Assembly (NCBI GenBank): GCA_014804225.1
Contig: JAAVAF010000071.1
Coordinates: 1-8,987 of the forward strand
DNA: 8,987 nucleotides
Source: Lachnospiraceae bacterium
Lineage (GTDB): Bacteria > Bacillota > Clostridia > Lachnospirales > Lachnospiraceae
Direction of reading: 5' to 3'
Shown: in pieces, positions 1 to 6,719 of the stretch
Layout of the letters: each line of letters starts with the position of its first letter
Position numbering within the stretch: the stretch's first letter is position 1
The notes under the pieces: generated by a model
The model's database searches: none
Told to the model about the DNA's origin: nothing
Seen by the model: the letters and a program-made list of their open reading frames with translations, nothing else
Translations under genes and position numbers: made by a program

Positions 1-2879
1 CCAGACTTCTTGTATTTATGCTTATAGTTGCACTTCTGGCATCCATAGGGAGCGTTGGGGTCGTACAAGGCGTCGAAAAGCGTACGGTCCGAGTCGGCTT
101 TTTCCCTATGGAAGGTTACAATGAAACTAGGGCGGACGGCAGCCGCACGGGTATGGATGTGGAGTACCTGAATGCTCTGAGCGACTATGTCAATTGGAAC
201 ATTGAGTATGTGGAGTGCGAAAGCTGGGACGATGCCCTGACTATGCTTTTGAAGAAGCAGGTGGATCTGGTGGGTTCTGCGCAGTATTCCGCGGAACGAG
301 CGAAACTGTATCAGTATGCGAACTTAGCCAGCGGATATACCTTTGGTGTAATTGCGGTAAATGGCGACAGCGAATTTGCATATGAAGACTTTGACGCGAT
401 GCGCGACGCTACATTTGGCGTTGTTGGAAGTTACATACGAAAAGACGAATTTTATGAATACATGGCAGATCACGGTATTCCGAGTCCCAAAGTGAAGGAA
501 TATGAAAATACGGCAGCTCTGCATACAGCATTGAATGCGGGAGAAATTGATGCCCTTGTACATTCCCTGACAGAAGTCAGAGAAGGGCAGCGTGTCGTCG
601 GCAGATTTGCTCCCATGCCTTTTTATTACATAACCTATCAGGGTAACAACGATCTGATGCGGGAACTCAATCAAGGAATTGCAGATGTGAAGATGAACCG
701 GCCGGGGCTGGAAAATGAGCTGATGGTAAAGTATTATGACAGCAGACTGGATCAGACGATTCTGCTAACCAATAGCGAAAAGCAGTATATTGCAGAAAGT
801 GGAACATTGACCGTAGGATACTTAGACGGCTATTATCCGTTCTCCTACGAAAATGAGGGAACCTATACTGGACTTTCCAGACAGGTGTTGGAAGAAGTAT
901 CTGTCAGCACGGGAATCCTATTTGATTATGTGCAGCTGGAAAGCATGGAGGATGCTAAGAAAGCCTTAAGAAGCGGCAAAATCGATATCTTGAGCTATTG
1001 TGGGGAATCGCAGCAACGGATGCAGTCGGATGGGCTGGCATCCACAAAAGTGTATGCCCAGATACCTCATGTCATTATTATGAGAAGGAATGACAAATCG
1101 GATTCCATAAATGTACTGGCAGTAGAGGAGAGCAGCGTTTCAGGGGGCGCCGTGCAGAGTTTCACGGATGAAAACACACGTCTTTTGCTCTATCCCACGC
1201 AGCTTGAGAGCTTGAATGCAGTGAGGGAGGGCGATGCGGACGCTGCCATTTGTGACGGGTATCTGGCGGAGTATCTGCTAGGTTCCCAGCTACGGTTTAA
1301 TGGTATGGAAATCCACAGCGTGTTAAGCGATGTTCACAGCATCTATATGCTTGTAGCAGATAACGAAAATTCGCTTCTTCTCGGCATTTTGAATAAGGAA
1401 CTACTTGAAGTCAGCGACAAAATGGTCAATGACTATATGCTCCAAGACAATTTCTATTCCAAGATGAGTATGGCAAACTTTATCAGCGACCATAGCATTC
1501 CAATCATTCTTATTCTGTCATGCTGTGCAGTGGCAATTATCTTAGTGCTGTTCTTTCTGCTGCGAAACAGTATCCGGGTTCAGAAGTTGATGTACAAGGA
1601 TATGGAATTTAATATTTGGAATCTTCATTATTTAAGATATCGAGCGGCACAGAAACTGGCAGCAGACAAAAACAGTAATTATGCCGTTGCCTACACGGAT
1701 ATTGGTCAGTTTAAGAGCTACAACGCATTGTATGGCTGGAATGCGGGGCAGCGTATACTGGAATTAGTCATCAAAACGCTCTCCGAGGAAGTGGATGACC
1801 AAAAAGAACTCTACGCCAGAAGTTATGGCAGTCATTTTGTACTGTTTATGAAATATGAAAACGTGGAAGCTTTGCGAAGTCGCCTGATGGACATTGCAGA
1901 AAAAATATCTTCCCGAATTTACGAGAAAGTAGATACCCATATGTCTCTGGCTATTGGTGTGGGTTGTCTGGAGAACGGAAAAGACGATTTGCAGCGTGCT
2001 TTGTCCGAAGGTATACAGTTGGTAGATTCCTTAAAAAACAGCTACAGCAACGCTGTGCAGATTTATGATGACAAGCTGCGAGCGCAGCTGAAAGAAACGC
2101 ATGAGCGGGAAAAACTTTTGGAATCTGTCGATATCAACAAGGACTTTGTTGCTTATTATCAGGCAAAGGTGGATATTCGCAATGAGAAGATCGTAGGTGC
2201 AGAAGCGTTGGTACGTTTCAAGGATCCCACAGCGGATGGAGCCATTCGCACGCCGTGGTTCTTTGTGCCATATTATGAACGCACAGGCAGAATTAAGGAT
2301 ATTGATTTCTTTGTCATGGAGAGTGTATGTAAAATGCTGCGCCGACGGATTGATGCCGGCAAGAATGTCGTGCCTGTGTCCTGCAATTTTTCCAGAATGC
2401 ATTTTACAGAGGATGGTTTTCCGGAACGATTTGAGTCCGTTATTGACAAATATCAAATTCCGAAAGAACTGATTGAGGTGGAAATTACGGAAACGCTTGT
2501 GGTTGAGGATGTGCAGCAGCAGAAGGTCAAAGAGATTGTTGACATTCTGCGGGAAAAGGGTGTACATCTCTCCATAGACGATTTCGGGTCAGGATATTCC
2601 TCTCTGGGAGTATTTGAACAGATACCGGCTTCCGTTATCAAACTGGATCGTTCGTTCCTTCTCAATAACGAAAACCGTACCAGACAGGTGTATATCATGA
2701 AAAATATCGTAAATCTTGCCAAGGACCTGAACGCCCAAGTGGTCTGCGAGGGCGTGGAAACAGAGGACGATACGGAGCTTATGATGGAGATTGGAGCATA
2801 TGTGGCACAGGGATACCGCTACTGTAAGCCGGTTCCGGAGGATGTATTTGAGAAGATGCTGGAAGAAAATGAAAAATAA
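1..2879 (+). CDS. Tandem solute-binding-domain sensor c-di-GMP phosphodiesterase (degenerate GGDEF + EAL), 5' partial
   Basis: Predicted membrane enzyme that hydrolyses cyclic di-GMP in response to an extracellular ligand. Residues are numbered from the ATG at 18. A hydrophobic signal segment (about 1-18) leads into two family-3 solute-binding domains (about 22-245 and 260-480), one membrane helix (494-515), a GGDEF-type domain (about 545-650) and an EAL domain (about 705-950). The GGDEF site reads YGSHF (603-607), so cyclase activity is unlikely. The EAL domain keeps the usual catalytic set: E729 of EALVR, N790, E822 and E825 of EITE, D854-D855 of DDFGSGYSSL, K875, E911 of EGVE and Q931. The frame is open to the left edge, with RLLVF codons before the ATG, and no Shine-Dalgarno precedes that ATG, so the true start probably lies upstream. 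The domain calls are firm; the ligand (amino acid or other small solute) is unknown. Confidence 0.9.
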   Translation, partial: RLLVFMLIVALLASIGSVGVVQGVEKRTVRVGFFPMEGYNETRADGSRTGMDVEYLNALSDYVNWNIEYVECESWDDALTMLLKKQVDLVGSAQYSAERAKLYQYANLASGYTFGVIAVNGDSEFAYEDFDAMRDATFGVVGSYIRKDEFYEYMADHGIPSPKVKEYENTAALHTALNAGEIDALVHSLTEVREGQRVVGRFAPMPFYYITYQGNNDLMRELNQGIADVKMNRPGLENELMVKYYDSRLDQTILLTNSEKQYIAESGTLTVGYLDGYYPFSYENEGTYTGLSRQVLEEVSVSTGILFDYVQLESMEDAKKALRSGKIDILSYCGESQQRMQSDGLASTKVYAQIPHVIIMRRNDKSDSINVLAVEESSVSGGAVQSFTDENTRLLLYPTQLESLNAVREGDADAAICDGYLAEYLLGSQLRFNGMEIHSVLSDVHSIYMLVADNENSLLLGILNKELLEVSDKMVNDYMLQDNFYSKMSMANFISDHSIPIILILSCCAVAIILVLFFLLRNSIRVQKLMYKDMEFNIWNLHYLRYRAAQKLAADKNSNYAVAYTDIGQFKSYNALYGWNAGQRILELVIKTLSEEVDDQKELYARSYGSHFVLFMKYENVEALRSRLMDIAEKISSRIYEKVDTHMSLAIGVGCLENGKDDLQRALSEGIQLVDSLKNSYSNAVQIYDDKLRAQLKETHEREKLLESVDINKDFVAYYQAKVDIRNEKIVGAEALVRFKDPTADGAIRTPWFFVPYYERTGRIKDIDFFVMESVCKMLRRRIDAGKNVVPVSCNFSRMHFTEDGFPERFESVIDKYQIPKELIEVEITETLVVEDVQQQKVKEIVDILREKGVHLSIDDFGSGYSSLGVFEQIPASVIKLDRSFLLNNENRTRQVYIMKNIVNLAKDLNAQVVCEGVETEDDTELMMEIGAYVAQGYRYCKPVPEDVFEKMLEENEK

Positions 2880-2883
2880 TAAA

Positions 2884-2936
2884 AAAACAGGTTCGGCTTT
2901 TCATTGAAAGCTGAACCTGTTTTCTATTATTTTTCC
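2884..2936. terminator. Bidirectional intrinsic terminator between convergent genes
   Basis: A 17-bp stem with one G-T pair (arms 2884-2900 and 2907-2923) closes a 6-base loop, TCATTG. On the + strand it is followed by a T-rich tract (CTATTATTTTT). On the minus strand the tract read after the stem is also T-rich (TTTATTATTTTT). It begins 5 bases after the stop of the EAL gene and 14 bases beyond the stop of the minus-strand cysteine-rich gene, so it can end transcription from both sides. Confidence 0.92.
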
Positions 2937-3320
2937 TTACTTTTTGATCATAAAAGCATATTCTTTTCGCTCAATCATGGCATCCCTTCGCTTTTTATGT
3001 TTTCTCATTCCATCTGCTTTATGTTGGTAATTTTCACGTCTCCAGAGTTTTCTCCTACCGGCACTGCTCATTTCCATATCTGACAAAAAGCACACTTCAT
3101 ATGGCGTTTCAGGTCTCCTACTGCAAAATGGGCAATCCGGGTCAGAACAGGTTTCATCCAACCACTCATTGCACGATGTGCAGCACCATGCGTCATATTT
3201 GTAAATTTGATAAATTGTCTTTTGTCCGCATTTTTCACATGCAGATTCGGAATGCCAGCCTATTAAATTCCACTTGAATTGATTTTTACGATATTTTAAG
3301 TTATTTTTTCTGTTTTTCAT
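2937..3320 (-). CDS. Small cysteine-rich protein, probable double zinc ribbon with basic C-terminus
   Basis: A 127-residue protein that I cannot place in a named family. It has nine cysteines, mostly in knuckle-like pairs: C28-x2-C31, C46/C47-x2-C50, C58-x4-C63-x2-C66, and a lone C77. This pattern, with CEKCGQ and CTSCNEW motifs, fits two small zinc ribbons. Residues 89-127 are rich in Lys and Arg, which suggests nucleic-acid or ribosome contact (inference). There is no signal peptide or membrane segment, so it should be cytoplasmic. The ATG is the first start after an in-frame stop. No ribosome binding site lies at normal distance; an AGGTG sits 20 bases upstream. The gene follows the hydratase on the same strand after 85 bases without a visible terminator, and ends at the shared hairpin. 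The composition and the cysteine pairing argue for a real gene. Confidence 0.78.
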   Translation of the reverse strand: MKNRKNNLKYRKNQFKWNLIGWHSESACEKCGQKTIYQIYKYDAWCCTSCNEWLDETCSDPDCPFCSRRPETPYEVCFLSDMEMSSAGRRKLWRRENYQHKADGMRKHKKRRDAMIERKEYAFMIKK

Positions 3321-3405
3321 AATTTATATATACAAATTATCACCTATTTCGGCATTGCATTTTGAAATATTACGGGGTTCACAAAACACATATTAAATGC
3401 CAAAA
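3321..3405. other. Short AT-rich gap between hydratase and cysteine-rich gene
   Basis: This gap holds no convincing terminator for the hydratase. The only candidate, GGCATT (3351-3356) with AATGCC (3396-3401), would need a loop of about 40 bases and has no T tract. A GATAAT (minus strand, 3342-3337) could be a weak -10 for the small gene, but no good -35 accompanies it. Read-through from the hydratase is the simpler reading. Confidence 0.45.
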
Positions 3406-5694
3406 CTAAATCCTATTATAATTAATCAGACAACCTTTCAAAATGATCTGCCGCTCCTCGTCCGTAAGCTCGCCAAGTGTCATCTCGAACTCAACTTTCT
3501 TGTCCTTTCCTACAACATATGCCTTAATCACATCTGTTTTGTCCTCGACAGCCTTTCTGATTCCGGGAATGTAAATATAGTCAAGGTTTTTAAATGGAAG
3601 TTCGCCCTCTTTAATCAAGAATGGCAACATACCCCAGTTGATCAGATTTGAGCGGTATCTCTTTGTTGCATACTCATTTGCAATATTCGCCCAGCCGCCA
3701 AGTACTTTCTGACAGCTTGCAGCCTGCTCTCTTGCAGAACCGTCTCCCGGTTTTACCGCAAAGATTGTGCTTCCGATACCCGTATTATAGCGGTCTGCAT
3801 CCGGTGTAATCGTCTTCATCATTGCCCATGCTTCCTCAAGCTCCGGAAGTGTCTGCACAGGACATGACTGCTCCTCTCTTGCCTTCTCTGCCGCCTGAAT
3901 TTCTTTTGCGCGTCCCACATAAGCTGGGTCTTTTCTGGAAAGCGTAAACTCTGCAAGTCCCAAAGGATTTGAACGGTAGGAAGATGTTTCGCCTGACGGA
4001 ATTAACTCGTCTGTAGTCGTAACTGGATCGTGAATCTCCGAAACAACCTTCAACATCAGATTGTCCGTAAGCGCAACCATTGCCGGCCAATCCTTGATAT
4101 TCGGACCAAATTTAATCTCAACAGATTCGTCCGCCACGCCTTTTGAATCGAATACACGATTCTCGTAAATCTTTTTGTCAAAGAAATAGTTGTACTTTGT
4201 GAAATTTCCGTCAAACTCTGTTGCCGGTGTCAGATATCCCTTATTTGCCGCAGTCGCCGCAATCGAACGCGCATCCATCAAGGCAACAGACGCAATCTGT
4301 CCACTCTGTAACTTAGAGCCCTCGCGGTTCGGGAAGTTTCTCGTCGAATGTCTGATTGAAAATGCATTGTTTGCAGGCGTATCACCCGCACCAAAGCAAG
4401 GACCGCAGAATGCCGTCTTTAATACCGCACCTGTCTGCATCAGCTTCGCGGCACATCCATTCTTTACCAATTCCATATAAACAGGCATCGACGCCGGATA
4501 AACGCTTAATGTAAACTCGTCAGGACCAATACTTGCATTCTCCAAAATGTCTGCTGCCGCACAGATATTTTCAAATCCGCCGCCCGCACAGCCTGCGATG
4601 ATTCCCTGTTCAACATACAGTTTTCCGTTTCTTACCTTATCTTTCAGCTTAAAGTCGACCGCTCCGTCAAGGCTGACAAGCGCCTTCTTCTCGCACTCGT
4701 CAAGGATATCCATCAGATTTGCGTTCAATTCCTCAATCGTGTATGTATTGCTCGGGTGGAACGGCATCGCGATCATCGGTTTCACCTTGCTCAAATCGAC
4801 CTTAATCACGCCATCATAGTAAGCAACCTCTCCCGGATTGAGCTCCGCAAAATCCTCTGCTCTGCCGTGAATATTATAAAACTCTTTGATTTCATCATCC
4901 GTTCGCCAAATAGAAGAAAGGCAAGTCGTCTCTGTGGTCATAACGTCAACGCCGATTCTGAAATCTGCTGATAAATTAGAAACGCCGGGACCTACGAACT
5001 CCATAACTTTATTTTTCACATAACCGTTCTTAAATACGGCACCGATAATTGCAAGCGCCACGTCCTGCGGACCGACGCCCTTTGCGGGAGTTCCTTCCAT
5101 ATAAACAGCAACTACGCCAGGCATATTGATATCATATGTCTGATTTAAGAGCTGTTTCACAAGCTCCGGTCCGCCTTCACCCATCGCCATTGTGCCGAGT
5201 GCGCCATAGCGTGTGTGTGAATCGGAACCGAGTATCATTCTGCCGCCGCCAGCAAGCATCTCACGCGCGAACTGATGGATTACTGCCTGATGAGGGGGCA
5301 CATAAACGCCGCCGTATTTCTTTGCACAAGTCAATCCAAACATGTGGTCGTCTTCATTGATTGTACCGCCTACCGCGCAGAGCGAGTTGTGGCAGTTTGT
5401 CAGCACATACGGCACAGGGAATTTTGTCAATCCCGACGCACGCGCTGTCTGAATAATTCCTACAAACGTAATATCATGGGAAGTCAGCTTGTCAAACTTG
5501 ATTTTGAGCTTGTCCATGTTGTCGGAAGTGTTATGTTTTTCCAAAATTCCGTAAGCAATTGTATTTTTCTTTGCCGCAGCTTTATCTGCATCTTTTCCGG
5601 TTTTTGCCTTTACTGCCGCCGCAGCGTCCGCATTGTCGGCGACAAGCTCCGTTCCGTTTACGAGATAAGCGCCTGTTTCCAATAATTCTATCAT
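3406..5694 (-). CDS. YbhJ-like hydratase of the aconitase superfamily
   Basis: A 762-residue cytoplasmic [4Fe-4S] hydro-lyase, close in length to E. coli YbhJ and the clostridial 'hydratase' group; the physiological substrate is unknown. The aconitase catalytic domains cover about 1-520 and the swivel domain about 540-762. The three cluster cysteines are visible: C369 (GIIAGCAGG) and C430/C433 (CGPCFGAGD). Other aconitase signatures are GSDSHT (156-161), RNFPNR (452-457, matching the substrate arginines), YRSNP (573-577) and GSARE (652-656). Two sites differ from classical aconitase. The DH pair before the first helix is replaced by an NCHNSLC segment (H102), and the second serine of GSSRE is Ala654. 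The start has AGGTG eight bases upstream. It could serve as the cell's aconitase, but the altered residues make another 2- or 3-hydroxy acid equally possible. Confidence 0.9.
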   Translation of the reverse strand: MIELLETGAYLVNGTELVADNADAAAAVKAKTGKDADKAAAKKNTIAYGILEKHNTSDNMDKLKIKFDKLTSHDITFVGIIQTARASGLTKFPVPYVLTNCHNSLCAVGGTINEDDHMFGLTCAKKYGGVYVPPHQAVIHQFAREMLAGGGRMILGSDSHTRYGALGTMAMGEGGPELVKQLLNQTYDINMPGVVAVYMEGTPAKGVGPQDVALAIIGAVFKNGYVKNKVMEFVGPGVSNLSADFRIGVDVMTTETTCLSSIWRTDDEIKEFYNIHGRAEDFAELNPGEVAYYDGVIKVDLSKVKPMIAMPFHPSNTYTIEELNANLMDILDECEKKALVSLDGAVDFKLKDKVRNGKLYVEQGIIAGCAGGGFENICAAADILENASIGPDEFTLSVYPASMPVYMELVKNGCAAKLMQTGAVLKTAFCGPCFGAGDTPANNAFSIRHSTRNFPNREGSKLQSGQIASVALMDARSIAATAANKGYLTPATEFDGNFTKYNYFFDKKIYENRVFDSKGVADESVEIKFGPNIKDWPAMVALTDNLMLKVVSEIHDPVTTTDELIPSGETSSYRSNPLGLAEFTLSRKDPAYVGRAKEIQAAEKAREEQSCPVQTLPELEEAWAMMKTITPDADRYNTGIGSTIFAVKPGDGSAREQAASCQKVLGGWANIANEYATKRYRSNLINWGMLPFLIKEGELPFKNLDYIYIPGIRKAVEDKTDVIKAYVVGKDKKVEFEMTLGELTDEERQIILKGCLINYNRI

Positions 5695-5702
5695 TTATAT
5701 TA

Positions 5703-5707
5703 CACCT
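5703..5707 (-). promoter_or_regulatory. Ribosome binding site of the hydratase
   Basis: On the minus strand AGGTG lies 8 bases before the ATG at 5694. It is the only purine-rich site near the start and supports that start codon. Confidence 0.75.
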
Positions 5708-5730
5708 AGCCTTTCTGTGATTTGTTTAGA

Positions 5731-5760
5731 AAAGGCGCAAGCCTGTTGTAGCGTGCGCCC
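5731..5760 (-). promoter_or_regulatory. GC hairpin in the hydratase leader, attenuator-like
   Basis: GGCGCA (5734-5739) pairs with TGCGCC (5754-5759). After one A-G mismatch, two more pairs (5741-5742 with 5751-5752) leave an 8-base loop. On the minus strand the stem is followed directly by TTTTCT. It sits between the predicted start site (about 5767) and the ribosome binding site, so it could work as a weak terminator, a pause site or an mRNA-stabilising stem. No known riboswitch consensus is recognised. Confidence 0.5.
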
Positions 5761-5773
5761 TTGTACTATACTT

Positions 5774-5802
5774 ATGTTAATTCTTTATTGAGAATCTGTC
5801 AA
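5774..5802 (-). promoter_or_regulatory. Sigma-A type promoter of the hydratase
   Basis: The minus strand shows a perfect -35 TTGACA (5802-5797), a 17-base spacer and a -10 TAACAT (5779-5774, four of six consensus bases). The predicted start is near 5767, giving a leader of roughly 70 bases that contains the hairpin and the ribosome binding site. Confidence 0.68.
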
Positions 5803-5835
5803 TGATTTTTTCTGACATTAAATTCCCACTGTCAA
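5796..5835. repeat. Phased TGTCA/TGACA elements around the hydratase -35
   Basis: CTGTCAA occurs at 5796-5802 and again at 5829-5835, 33 bases apart, which is about three helical turns. The inverted form CTGACA lies between them at 5812-5817. The first copy coincides with the -35 box. This layout could be a regulator site, but each element is short and part of the match is forced by the -35 itself. Confidence 0.35.
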
Positions 5836-5861
5836 ATAATCGAAATGTATTCAGGGCAACT

Positions 5862-6635
5862 TTATTTATCATTTTGAGTCATCAACCGCTTGCGCATACA
5901 CCAATAAATGATAGCCCCCACAGGCAGTGCAAAAACAAAATTCCGACTGCCAGTAGTATATATTTTAAAAGCCGAAAGGACAAGCAAGGCTACGTTTCCG
6001 CCCAGATGAAAATTTGCAGGCGCGGCCTGTATCCGAAACGCAGCAAAGAACAACGCCGCTATAAGCCATACCCCATACAGCCGGGGACGTTTCCGAAGAA
6101 TGTCAACTACTGTGACAATAACCAAAAGATACGACAGCGCGCTAAAAATCAACAATGCCCATTGAAGTGCGGAATTTTCTCCGGCCGTCGTAATGCCTCC
6201 GCTAACCAACACAGGTACCGTTCCAACATTGAGATGGAACTGATACAATCCTTCTCCGCTATCATCCACCCGATAGGTAAAGGTGATAGTGTAATCCTTA
6301 GCCTGGGTATAAACGTAATACTGCGCCTGACAGATGCTGAAATCTCCGGATTGATTAAAGTTCTTTTTGGTATTCATGGACTTCAGTTTTATGGTATATT
6401 CGTCAGATGTTTCCCATAGCTCACGAACCGCCTCATATGACTTATCAAATTCCTCACGGGTGACAACACCCGGATACATCTCCTGAAATATCCGGTCGGC
6501 ATCATCCTCATTGAATGCCTCAATTAAATACATTGCCCTCTGTTCCATGTCCTCATTTTTGAGTAAATCCGCGCACCCTGCCAAGATACAACAGCACAGA
6601 ATAAAAAACAACATTACAGCACTTGATTTTTTCAT
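5862..6635 (-). CDS. Lipoprotein-like membrane protein of unknown function
   Basis: I do not recognise this 257-residue protein. It begins MKKSSAVMLF and has a hydrophobic signal ending in the lipobox LAGC, with C21 as the predicted lipidated residue. Residues 22-150 form a mixed alpha/beta outer domain of NTF2-like appearance (weak inference), rich in acidic residues and aromatic strands. The C-terminal part has three or four hydrophobic segments (156-180, 187-206, about 210-226, 232-246) and a basic tail. The start at 6635 is preferred over an in-frame ATG at 6719. GGGGGG sits six bases upstream, a signal sequence begins exactly there, and a promoter lies inside the 84-base extension. The gene follows the TPR gene on the same strand but has its own promoter. 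A lipid anchor plus several membrane helices in one protein is unusual. Confidence 0.82.
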   Translation of the reverse strand: MKKSSAVMLFFILCCCILAGCADLLKNEDMEQRAMYLIEAFNEDDADRIFQEMYPGVVTREEFDKSYEAVRELWETSDEYTIKLKSMNTKKNFNQSGDFSICQAQYYVYTQAKDYTITFTYRVDDSGEGLYQFHLNVGTVPVLVSGGITTAGENSALQWALLIFSALSYLLVIVTVVDILRKRPRLYGVWLIAALFFAAFRIQAAPANFHLGGNVALLVLSAFKIYTTGSRNFVFALPVGAIIYWCMRKRLMTQNDK

Positions 6636-6641
6636 TGTAAT

Positions 6642-6647
6642 CCCCCC
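6642..6647 (-). promoter_or_regulatory. G-rich ribosome binding site deciding the lipoprotein start
   Basis: GGGGGG on the minus strand lies six bases before the ATG at 6635. It can pair with the 16S rRNA tail with some G-U pairs. The alternative ATG at 6719 has no such site. Confidence 0.65.
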
Positions 6648-6665
6648 ATCAACCCATTTGGCGAG

Positions 6666-6687
6666 TATAATGACTAACGACATTATA
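6666..6687. repeat. Perfect 7-bp dyad overlapping the lipoprotein promoter
   Basis: TATAATG (6666-6672) and CATTATA (6681-6687) form a perfect inverted repeat with an 8-base spacer. One arm contains the -10 box and the centre lies near the predicted start site. That position would suit a repressor operator, though AT-rich promoters give such repeats by chance more often than other DNA. Confidence 0.45.
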
Positions 6688-6690
6688 GCA
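6682..6690 (-). promoter_or_regulatory. Extended -10 promoter of the lipoprotein gene
   Basis: The minus strand reads TGCTATAAT (6690-6682): a perfect -10 with the TGn extension, which lowers the need for a -35. No good -35 is seen at 17 bases. The predicted start near 6675 gives a leader of about 40 bases to the ATG at 6635. The box lies 33 bases past the stop of the TPR gene. Confidence 0.7.
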
Positions 6691-6719
6691 CAATTACTTT
6701 GCAAATGCAGTAAAATCAT

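Noticed and set aside
2031..2567. 178-codon open frame on the minus strand inside the EAL gene
   Set aside because: It is opposite a strongly conserved EAL domain, and its composition (many His, Phe, Asn) is typical of a reverse-complement shadow.
3351..3401. GGCATT/AATGCC inverted repeat as the hydratase terminator
   Set aside because: Only six pairs across a loop of about 40 bases, with no T tract.
5830..5835. A second TTGACA on the minus strand as another hydratase -35
   Set aside because: No acceptable -10 lies 16-18 bases downstream (the spot reads GAAAAA). It is better seen as part of the repeated TGTCA element.
5802..6419. 205-codon open frame on the + strand
   Set aside because: It lies antisense to the lipoprotein gene and over the hydratase promoter. 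Its protein is basic and low in recognisable structure, and no ribosome binding site is evident.
6666..6671. TATAAT on the + strand as a divergent promoter
   Set aside because: No -35 is present at proper spacing, and no real + strand gene follows.
6636..6719. N-terminal extension of the lipoprotein gene from an ATG at 6719
   Set aside because: It would place the promoter and ribosome binding site inside the coding region, lacks its own ribosome binding site, and puts a non-signal peptide ahead of a clean lipoprotein signal.
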